From: an uncultured Cellvibrio sp. | GTDB lineage: Bacteria; Pseudomonadota; Gammaproteobacteria; Pseudomonadales; Cellvibrionaceae | Assembly (NCBI GenBank): GCA_946481095.1 | Contig: CAMLML010000107.1 | Span: 1 to 11,718, forward strand | DNA length: 11,718 nucleotides | Reading direction: 5' to 3' | Shown here: positions 7,416 to 11,718 of the stretch, piece after piece | Layout: each line of letters opens with the position of its first letter | Numbering within the stretch: position 1 is the stretch's first letter | Notes under the pieces: generated by a model | What the model saw: the letters and a program-made list of their open reading frames with translations, nothing else | Databases searched by the model: none | What the model was told of the DNA's origin: nothing | Program-made: the position numbers and the translations under genes

Positions 7416-7772
7416 TCAATTATTGACAACATTTAAAGGATAAACACCTTCATTATGCCATTTTAAAATATACTTTGAACAATTACCTAATGTGTAGATA
7501 GATCCCGGACTGAGTAAAGACGAATATACATTGCGAAGACTCGCAACTGGCAATTGACTCTCAGAAAGCTCCTGTAAAATTATAACTTCTGCTCGACTAA
7601 GGGGTTTTATTGTGTATCCAATTTTTTCATGTTGATCAATATCTACAGACTGGCCACTCACTAACCTCTGAATAATCTCAATTGCAGGTAATGATTCAGC
7701 GAATACTGGACTTGCTGTTAAAGCGAAAAAGGTAAAAGACATTAATTTAAGCGCTTTCATTATTTGACCCAT
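7416..7772 (-). CDS. Secreted cassette protein, about 114-118 aa, unknown function
   Basis: Two ATGs are possible: 7772 (MGQIMKALK...) and 7760 (MKALK...). Both lead into a Sec signal peptide ending SPVFA, with cleavage before ESLPAIE. The 7760 start gives the more typical charged n-region and has a weak GGGTC upstream; 7772 has no SD. The mature protein of about 93 residues contains VSGQSVDIDQHEKIGYTIKPLSRAE split by short helices, a leucine-rich stretch (LQELSESQLPVASLRNVYSSLL) and one cysteine near the C-terminus. It resembles no enzyme I know. The stop TGA lies directly beside attC site 5, and the start lies about 10 nt from attC site 6, so nearly the whole cassette is coding. Confidence 0.78.
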   Translation of the reverse strand: MGQIMKALKLMSFTFFALTASPVFAESLPAIEIIQRLVSGQSVDIDQHEKIGYTIKPLSRAEVIILQELSESQLPVASLRNVYSSLLSPGSIYTLGNCSKYILKWHNEGVYPLNVVNN

Positions 7773-7779
7773 GATTTTC

Positions 7780-7856
7780 TAACGTTGTGGTAACCGGCAG
7801 CCGTTAGTCTGTCCAGTGGAGCGTAGCGGAACGATGGTTCACCGCCTTGTTAAAAC
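7780..7856 (-). repeat. attC-like site 6 (family A)
   Basis: The ends are TAACGTTGTGGTAACC and GGTTCACCGCCTTGTTAAAAC. The central hairpin is slightly mutated (GTTAGTCTGTCC) and the conserved string reads GGAGCGTAGCGGAACG. The right arm differs from other family A copies: the unpaired base is C rather than G, and GCC replaces ACC. It serves the gene at 7895-8353. Confidence 0.85.
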
Positions 7857-7894
7857 AAACTTCAGTACTACAAAAATTAAATGATTTGTGAAAT

Positions 7895-8353
7895 TTAATT
7901 GAAAATTCTTTTCCACCAAGGCTGCTTAATTTTCATGCCTGGAAAACAGCATTCAAAAAAACCTTGATCATGACTCATATACGAAAACCTCATGTTTGGA
8001 TAGATTCCTTCAGCTGCAAATGATACATCTTTGTTTCCGTCACATGGTACAAAAACACTAAAGCCATAAGTGCATGTTTTTTCATTGCAGCCTTGCCAAA
8101 TTGATACTGAGCTTTCTGATTTTTCAGCAGCATTCCAATATTCGATAAATCGATTTCTTTGGTTATATACAGACTGCAAGAATTGCGTTGCGATTTCTTT
8201 CGGCATTCCGGAGTATATAACTTTCAAGGTCTTCCCACTCTCGAGTGGAAATTCTAGTGAAGGGAGAATAGGAGCGTGCTGCGCAACCATTTCTTTTTTG
8301 GTGGCGCAGCCAGCAATGCATAAGATCAAAATAATTATTGCAATATTTTTCAT
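7895..8353 (-). CDS. Cassette-encoded lipoprotein, 152 aa, cysteine-rich C-terminal half
   Basis: The ATG at 8353-8351 starts a lipoprotein signal (MKNIAIIILILCIAGCATKK). The lipobox IAGC makes Cys16 the lipidated residue, followed by Ala, which fits outer-membrane sorting. The mature region starts with a polar tether, followed by an alpha/beta part (SGKTLKVIYSGMPKEIATQFL, then VYNQRNRFIEYW). The C-terminal half holds several cysteines (QGCNEKTCTYG, VPCDG, FFECCFPG), suggesting disulfides in the periplasm. It ends in the basic, tryptophan-rich segment QPWWKRIFN. There is no SD; the ATG is only about 5 nt from the attC boundary, so initiation may be weak or depend on the attC RNA. No family is recognised. 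Confidence 0.8.
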   Translation of the reverse strand: MKNIAIIILILCIAGCATKKEMVAQHAPILPSLEFPLESGKTLKVIYSGMPKEIATQFLQSVYNQRNRFIEYWNAAEKSESSVSIWQGCNEKTCTYGFSVFVPCDGNKDVSFAAEGIYPNMRFSYMSHDQGFFECCFPGMKIKQPWWKRIFN

Positions 8354-8357
8354 AATT

Positions 8358-8471
8358 TAACGTTAAGATTTGCGGTGACTTTTTTGTTGCGCTTTTGTGT
8401 TACACATAATGAGCACCGCGAATGCAAAAGCGCAACAAAAATGGCATCCGCAACATTGCTTTGTTATAACA
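8358..8471 (-). repeat. attC-like site 7 (family B)
   Basis: Ends are TTAACGTTAAG and TTTGTTATAAC. Inner arms TTGCGG/CCGCAA are followed by a near-perfect stem of about 17 bp (TTTTTGTTGCGCTTTTG with CAAAAGCGCAACAAAAA). The loop includes ACACATAATGAGCACCGCGAAT. At about 114 bp it is the best-preserved copy of family B. It serves the gene at 8587-8844. Confidence 0.88.
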
Positions 8472-8586
8472 CCAAACTAAATGCTTTTGCTTTTAGAATT
8501 ACGGTAAAAACCTAAACACCCGAAAGTGTAGAGTGCTTTCACCAACCCAACAAGCGCTTCAAAAAGGCGACTAAGCACCCCAGTAT

Positions 8587-8844
8587 TTAAAGGTAAGGTA
8601 TAGAAAAAAGCCCTGCGAAAAGCATTGCTATTGTTCCAAATAGATAAAACCTTGCCTGTTTATATTCTTTAGGATTTTCATTCGCACTTAACATTTGAGA
8701 TATTTGCGCAATTGCTTTTGAAGGGTCGCGCCAAGATATCTTTCGCTCCAATAGAAACATCAGAAGATTTATTGATAGGAACATGTAGAAAACAAGGAAG
8801 ATTACCACAATCCATAAATTCGTTACCCCCACATAATTTATCAA
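8587..8844 (-). CDS. Cassette-encoded small membrane protein, 85 aa, TTG start
   Basis: The chosen start is TTG at 8844-8842, preceded by the strong SD GAGGA (complement of 8852-8856) at 7-nt spacing. The same frame is open as far as an ATG at 8931, but those codons belong to the attC. There are two membrane spans: about residues 8-30 (LWIVVIFLVFYMFLSINLLM) and the C-terminal FYLFGTIAMLFAGLFSIPYL. Between them is a basic, helical loop with ERKISWRDPSKAIAQI and NENPKEYKQAR. This hairpin-like two-span layout occurs in many uncharacterised cassette proteins. No function can be assigned. About 110 nt of AT-rich, gene-less sequence separates its stop from attC site 7. Confidence 0.75.
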   Translation of the reverse strand: MINYVGVTNLWIVVIFLVFYMFLSINLLMFLLERKISWRDPSKAIAQISQMLSANENPKEYKQARFYLFGTIAMLFAGLFSIPYL

Positions 8845-8851
8845 GGTTAAT

Positions 8852-8856
8852 TCCTC
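8852..8856 (-). promoter_or_regulatory. Ribosome binding site supporting the TTG start at 8844
   Basis: The complement reads GAGGA, seven bases from the TTG and only about 6 nt from the attC boundary. It decides between the short membrane protein and the longer frame starting at 8931 inside the recombination site. Confidence 0.7.
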
Positions 8857-8861
8857 TTTTA

Positions 8862-8975
8862 TAACGTTGCTATTTGCGGTGACTTTTTTGTTGCGCTTTT
8901 GTGTTATACATAATGAGCACCGAGAATGCAAAAACGCAACAAAAATGGCATCCGCAACATTGCTTTGTTATAACA
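8862..8975 (-). repeat. attC-like site 8 (family B)
   Basis: It is close to site 7, with a different left end (TAACGTTGCTATTTGCGG) and two stem/loop changes (CACCGAGAATGCAAAAACGC). The A in AAAAACGC breaks one G-C pair on the plus strand but leaves a wobble on the other. The right end TTTGTTATAACACCC continues into about 30 bp that also follow sites 3 and 7. It serves the gene at 9055-9486. Confidence 0.86.
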
Positions 8976-9054
8976 CCCAATTGGATGCTTTTTGCTTTTA
9001 AAAATTTTAATGAAAATTTAAATGCCTTATTTGAGTTAATTGTAAGTGCTTAAG

Positions 9055-9486
9055 TCAATATTCAAAGTCACCAGCAAGCGACTCCCAGTCAATATTTAGA
9101 ATTTGTATAACTATGTCTTGTTCAGGAGGGTAATGGAAGTCCTCTTGGAACCAGATGACAACCATCCCAGATGCGTCTCCTTGTTCAGATGCTCTGGGAA
9201 AAAGTGATTCAAAACGGCAAATGCAAACAACTGAAGGTAGCGCAGCCGGAGTGCCGAAAGGATATGTCTCGCCTTCTGGCATTTCTATTTTTCGTTCAAT
9301 GGGAGTGATGATGTAGGGCGCTGACTGGTAAGTTGGAGATGCCTCCTCTTCCAAAAGACGCGCCATAAACTTTTCGTTCAGTTCTCTCGTTGGTAGACCA
9401 TTCAAAAGGCCTTCGTAAACTTCATACTGGCGAAGTTCTCTAAGATATATCGAGCGACCTGTTTGGAGTTTTATATCATTTTTCAT
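9055..9486 (-). CDS. Cassette protein, 143 aa, cytoplasmic, unknown family
   Basis: The ATG at 9486-9484 has a purine-rich AAGAAG seven bases upstream. There is no signal peptide or membrane span, and the protein is acidic. Visible features are TGRSIYLRELRQYEVYEGLLNGLPT near the N-terminus (split by short turns), SAPYIITPIERKI, GTPAALPSVVCICRF in the middle, then SGMVVIWFQEDF and the C-terminal DWESLAGDFEY. The pattern of a TGR-x-YEGLL start with a PYLI...P, CI-ARF, VIWFQDDF and DW...DFEY core is one I recall from uncharacterised bacterial proteins, but I know no named family or activity for it. A mixed alpha/beta fold is likely. Its left neighbour is attC site 8, about 80 nt from its stop; its right neighbour, attC site 9, lies about 29 nt upstream of the start. 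Confidence 0.82.
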   Translation of the reverse strand: MKNDIKLQTGRSIYLRELRQYEVYEGLLNGLPTRELNEKFMARLLEEEASPTYQSAPYIITPIERKIEMPEGETYPFGTPAALPSVVCICRFESLFPRASEQGDASGMVVIWFQEDFHYPPEQDIVIQILNIDWESLAGDFEY

Positions 9487-9514
9487 TGTTGTACTTCTTT
9501 ATCCTTTCGAGAAT

Positions 9515-9591
9515 ATAACGTTGTGGTAACCGGCAGCCGTTAGGCTGTCCAGTGAAGCGAAGCGGAACGAGGGTTGACCACCTTGTTAAAT
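9515..9591 (-). repeat. attC-like site 9 (family A)
   Basis: The ends are TATAACGTTGTGGTAACC and GGTTGACCACCTTGTTAAA, with the central GGCAGCC/GGCTGTCC hairpin and GAAGCGAAGCGGAACG. One unpaired G is in the right arm. The stop codon of the gene at 9586-10083 (TAA) is formed inside its right core box. Confidence 0.9.
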
Positions 9592-10083
9592 TCGATTCGC
9601 GACATGACTGATAAATTCTTTTATAACACTATTGAATTGACCTATTTCTATTGGTCTGCACGTTATTTCTCTATTCTTAGATTCGGATTGCCAGAACTCT
9701 AAGGTTGCATAAATTACTTCTTTAATAGGAATTAAAAAACAAGAAACGTTGTCCGTATTTGGCCCCCAATCGAGCACCCGGTGGTTTAAATAAATTGTGT
9801 CATCCTCGATATCCCAATTTGGTGATTCTGGATCTCGAGTACTTAGAATGAAATTATGCGCTTCTACAGGCGTCATGTTTGAAAAATAGGCAGAATGTTT
9901 ATAGAGATTTCTATTTTCTATAAGGTCATCTTCCGCTTGCACTATTACAGCTTTTAGATAGGCAATATTATCTACACATGTAACGTGCCTACCAAGAAAC
10001 CAGATTTCAAATAGAAATAGATCAGAGGAATTTTCAACTTTATCCCCGACTTCTATTGCCATTACTTCCTTATTTCCTATCAC
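9586..10083 (-). CDS. Cassette protein, 165 aa, possibly immunity-protein-like
   Basis: Two starts are plausible: GTG at 10083 with SD AAAGG at 7-nt spacing, or ATG at 10062 with AAGGA only 4 nt away. I chose GTG because the resulting N-terminus (MIGNKEVMAIEVGDK) resembles the MIIGxxxxFAIE-type start of Imm42-like polymorphic-toxin immunity proteins, as I remember them. That match is weak and unchecked. The protein is acidic, cytoplasmic and tryptophan-containing (FLFEIWFLGRHV, SPNWDIEDDTIYL, DWGPNTD, LEFWQSES), with a helical C-terminus. Solo immunity-like genes without their toxin are a known kind of accessory gene; no toxin gene is visible here. Its stop lies within attC site 9 and its start about 18 nt from attC site 10. 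An unrelated function is equally possible. Confidence 0.78.
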   Translation of the reverse strand: MIGNKEVMAIEVGDKVENSSDLFLFEIWFLGRHVTCVDNIAYLKAVIVQAEDDLIENRNLYKHSAYFSNMTPVEAHNFILSTRDPESPNWDIEDDTIYLNHRVLDWGPNTDNVSCFLIPIKEVIYATLEFWQSESKNREITCRPIEIGQFNSVIKEFISHVANRI

Positions 10084-10099
10084 ATTCTGACCTTTAAAT

Positions 10100-10174
10100 T
10101 TAACGTTGCCATAAACGGTGCCGGAACGGCATCCAGAGAGCGAAGCGAACGGTGTTTGATGGCTTTGTTATAAC
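10100..10174 (-). repeat. attC-like site 10 (family C)
   Basis: The left arm GCCATAAACGG pairs with CCGTTTATGGC-like GTGTTTGATGGC, leaving an unpaired G. The centre has GTGCCGGAACGGCATCC and AGAGAGCGAAGCGAAC. The ends are TAACGTTGCC and CTTTGTTATAAC. It is close to site 12 and belongs to the gene-less cassette to its right. Confidence 0.87.
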
Positions 10175-10471
10175 ACGACAAGAAAAACACCTTAAAAAAA
10201 CCAACTTCGCCATTTCAAATTAATTGCAAACTTACTACAGCGCTGTAAAAACGGCAACAATAAAGAACGCCAATTTTGATTGTTAATTTTTACTTTCCGA
10301 TTAAGACTGTCGCTACAGCGTAAGTTTATTTCAATTGGCCTACAGATTTTTCAAAGCCAGGACATGCAAGGAGAATAGGGCTTGCGATTTACTTTATATG
10401 AAATGCGTTTAGCAACAAATTTTCCGAATAAAATATTTTATTACAGCGAACTTACAAAAATGCTTTTACAT
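10175..10471 (-). other. Gene-less cassette body A (ORF-less, about 300 bp)
   Basis: Both strands are broken by stops and hold no credible start with SD. It is AT-rich. It contains the inverted heptamers AACTTAC (10229-10235) and GTAAGTT (10320-10326), a third AACTTAC copy near 10449, and the conserved box ACTTTATATGAAATGCGTTT at 10391-10410. Bodies A and B are nearly identical; C and D share parts. A small non-coding RNA or a regulatory role is possible, since ORF-less integron cassettes encoding small RNAs are known elsewhere. No promoter is clear. Confidence 0.7.
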
Positions 10472-10547
10472 ATAACGTTGTATTCAGCGGCGCCGTTAGG
10501 CGTCCAGTGGAGCGAAGCGTAACGGTGCTGGAATACCTTGTTATAAC
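10472..10547 (-). repeat. attC-like site 11 (family C variant)
   Basis: The arms GTATTCAGCGG and GCTGGAATAC pair with one unpaired G. The central hairpin GGCGCCGTTAGGCGTCC and the string GGAGCGAAGCGTAACG follow the shared plan. The stem sequence differs from sites 10 and 12 although the attached cassette body matches body A. Confidence 0.87.
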
Positions 10548-10843
10548 ACGACAAGAAAAACACCTTTAAAAAACCAACTTCGCCATTTCAAATTAATTGC
10601 AAACTTACTACAGCGCTACAAAAACGGCAACAATAAAGAACGCCTATTTTGATTGTTAATTTTTACTTTCCGACTAAGACTTTCGCTACAGCGTAAGTTT
10701 CTTTCGATTGGCCTACAGATTTTTCAAAGCCAGAAATGCAAGGAGAATAGGGCTTGCGATTTACTTTCTATGAAATGCGTTTAGCAACAAATTTTCTGAA
10801 TAAAATATTTTATTACAGCGAACTTACAAAAATGCTTTTACAT
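10548..10843 (-). other. Gene-less cassette body B (near-duplicate of body A)
   Basis: It aligns with body A over its full length with only scattered substitutions and small indels (for example CCAGGACATGC in A versus CCAGAAATGC here). The inverted heptamers lie at 10602-10608 and 10693-10699 with the same 91-base offset, and the conserved box at about 10764-10783. No gene is supported on either strand. The changes show no codon pattern, which argues against coding. Confidence 0.72.
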
Positions 10844-10917
10844 ATAACGTTGCTATAAACGGTGCCGTAAGGCATCCAGAGAGCGAAGCGAACGATGTTT
10901 GATGGCCTTGTTATAAC
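10844..10917 (-). repeat. attC-like site 12 (family C)
   Basis: The left arm GCTATAAAC pairs with GTTTGATGGC, with an unpaired G. The centre is GTGCCGTAAGGCATCC and the conserved string AGAGAGCGAAGCGAACGATG. It is very similar to site 10 but attached to a more diverged cassette body (C). Confidence 0.87.
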
Positions 10918-11221
10918 ACAGCAAGAACAAACACTTTAAAAACTACAATTCAACTTCACTATTTCAAATTAAACGCGAACTTACTACACCGCTGCAAAAA
11001 CAGCAATATGCAAAAATACAAATGCCAGACTTTACGTTAACTTTCCGAGCGAGATTTTTCACTACAGAGTAAGTTGTTACTTCAATAGCAATCTGGAATT
11101 GCAAAGTTCAGCTAGTGTATGAAGATTACAACTTAAAAATTACTTTCTATGAAATGCGTTTAAGTAACAGACTTTCCAAGCAAACTAATTTCTTACGAAG
11201 GACAGAATGCTTTTGCACTCT
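10918..11221 (-). other. Gene-less cassette body C (diverged relative of A and B)
   Basis: The same plan is kept at lower identity: inverted heptamers at 10978-10984 and 11069-11075 (again offset by 91), the box TACTTTCTATGAAATGCGTT at 11141-11160, and an AATGCTTTTGCA tail before the next attC. The sequence between these elements has diverged and carries stops in all frames, so selection, if any, acts on the elements and not on a protein. Confidence 0.65.
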
Positions 11222-11298
11222 ATAACGTTGCAATAAGCGGCCGCCGTAGGCGGTCCAGTGGAGCGAAGCGGAACGATGCTTGATTGCCTTGTTATAAC
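11222..11298 (-). repeat. attC-like site 13 (family C variant)
   Basis: The left arm GCAATAAGC pairs with GCTTGATTGC, with an unpaired G. The central hairpin GGCCGCCGTAGGCGGTCC is stronger than in the other sites, and GGAGCGAAGCGGAACG follows. The ends are TATAACGTTG and CTTGTTATAAC. Confidence 0.87.
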
Positions 11299-11662
11299 TT
11301 GCAAAAGCACAAACAACCAAAACAACGAACCAACCTTGCCAATTATTTTTTAAATTGCGACTTGCACGAATACGATGGCCGCAAGAAAAACTAAACTTAA
11401 ATTAACCGCGAATTTACAATGAGTCAACACAACACGCAAGAAGCCAAACTTTCAAATTGATTGAAACCAACCAAGTGCGACCGTTTCTACAAAGTGCGTT
11501 GCAAGCCCGGAAAGAAAGACTTGTTTTCAAAACCAACTAACTGCCAGAAAATGAATGCAAACCTTAAAAACAGATTACGAATAACTTTCTATGAAATACG
11601 TTTAGCAACAAAACAACCAAAAAGAAGACTTTCTTACATGCACCACTGAGTGCTTTTTACAT
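11299..11662 (-). other. Gene-less cassette body D (most diverged, contains the shared box)
   Basis: About 360 bp without a supported gene. It retains ACTTTCTATGAAATACGTTT (about 11584-11603) followed by AGCAACAA, and the final GTGCTTTTTACATATAACGTT, but the heptamer pair is no longer exact (GAATTTAC near 11410). A plus-strand frame of about 60 codons beginning with TTG at 11461 runs against the cassette direction, has no SD and contains the shared non-coding box, so it is not called. Confidence 0.55.
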
Positions 11663-11718
11663 ATAACGTTAAGTTCAGCGGCAGTTTTTGTGTTGCGCTT
11701 TTGAGTTACACTAAATGA
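11663..11718 (-). repeat. attC-like site 14 (family B), truncated by the window edge
   Basis: The left end ATAACGTTAAGTTCAGCGG and the first half of the GTTGCGCTTTTG stem match family B. Its undisturbed left terminus shows what site 3 looked like before the element inserted. The cassette it belongs to continues beyond the window. Confidence 0.8.

Noticed and set aside
7345..7419. N-terminal extension of the secreted protein to 136 residues.
   Set aside because: The added codons lie in attC site 5 and would place a polar segment ahead of a clear Sec signal peptide that has its own SD.
8845..8931. N-terminal extension of the two-span membrane protein starting at 8931.
   Set aside because: The extension is coded by the attC stem and loop; the TTG at 8844 has a strong SD just outside the attC.
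10403..10522. Short plus-strand frame (MRLATNFPNKIF...) beginning in the conserved box of body A and running into attC site 11.
   Set aside because: The equivalent frames in bodies B and C end at different places and lose the amino acid sequence, so it is not conserved as protein.
11461..11649. Plus-strand frame of about 62 codons in the last gene-less cassette.
   Set aside because: It has a TTG start without SD, runs opposite to the cassette direction, has biased Lys/Asn/Thr composition from AT-rich DNA, and overlaps the conserved non-coding box; the frame is not kept in the related bodies.
10175..11662. tRNA or other standard RNA gene in the gene-less cassettes.
   Set aside because: No cloverleaf features such as a GGTTCGAATCC-like T-arm or a CCA end could be found on either strand.
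5031..11718. CRISPR array or generic dispersed palindromes (REP-like) as the source of the repeats.
   Set aside because: Spacing of about 370-650 bp, one gene per repeat in uniform orientation, core boxes at both ends and an unpaired arm base fit attC sites; repeat units are too long and too variable for CRISPR.

Overview
The window joins two very different things. The left 4.85 kb is the 3' part of a large plus-strand type I polyketide synthase (PKS) gene. The remaining 6.7 kb is a chromosomal-integron-type gene cassette array read on the minus strand. Moderate to low G+C, Shine-Dalgarno starts, Sec and lipoprotein signals, and attC-like repeats of the gammaproteobacterial kind suggest a Gram-negative gammaproteobacterium. 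A marine or soil lineage is likely, but the genus cannot be fixed from this sequence.

PKS (1-4853): the gene is cut off at its 5' end by the window edge. In order it shows a degenerate, internally shortened acyltransferase remnant, a dehydratase, a structural ketoreductase half, an enoylreductase, a catalytic ketoreductase, two tandem acyl carrier proteins and a short helical C-terminal tail. All reducing and carrier domains keep their key residues. The acyltransferase does not, so extender loading probably comes from another protein or module.

Junction (4854-5030): a perfect 15-bp-stem hairpin follows the PKS stop. After it comes a possible 22-residue hydrophobic peptide gene on the minus strand. 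The PKS and the array converge here.

Cassette array (5031-11718): thirteen complete and one truncated attC-like recombination sites separate nine minus-strand genes and four gene-less cassettes. Each gene has its attC just beyond its 3' end, so the array reads from right to left. An integrase and attI, if present, should lie beyond the right edge; none is in the window. The attC sites fall into three sequence families plus two singletons. Most have an unpaired base at the same place in the right arm. The genes encode small lipoproteins, secreted proteins, membrane proteins and two cytoplasmic proteins, none with an assigned function. One attC is split by a 176-bp miniature transposable element with 17-bp terminal inverted repeats and a 3-bp target duplication. 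The last four cassettes (10100-11662) have no credible gene but share sequence with each other, including a conserved box and an invariantly spaced inverted repeat. They are the best candidates for an undescribed non-coding cassette family.

How the parts work together: nothing links the PKS functionally to the array. The array is a store of mobile genes that ended up next to, or was built up beside, a secondary-metabolism gene.
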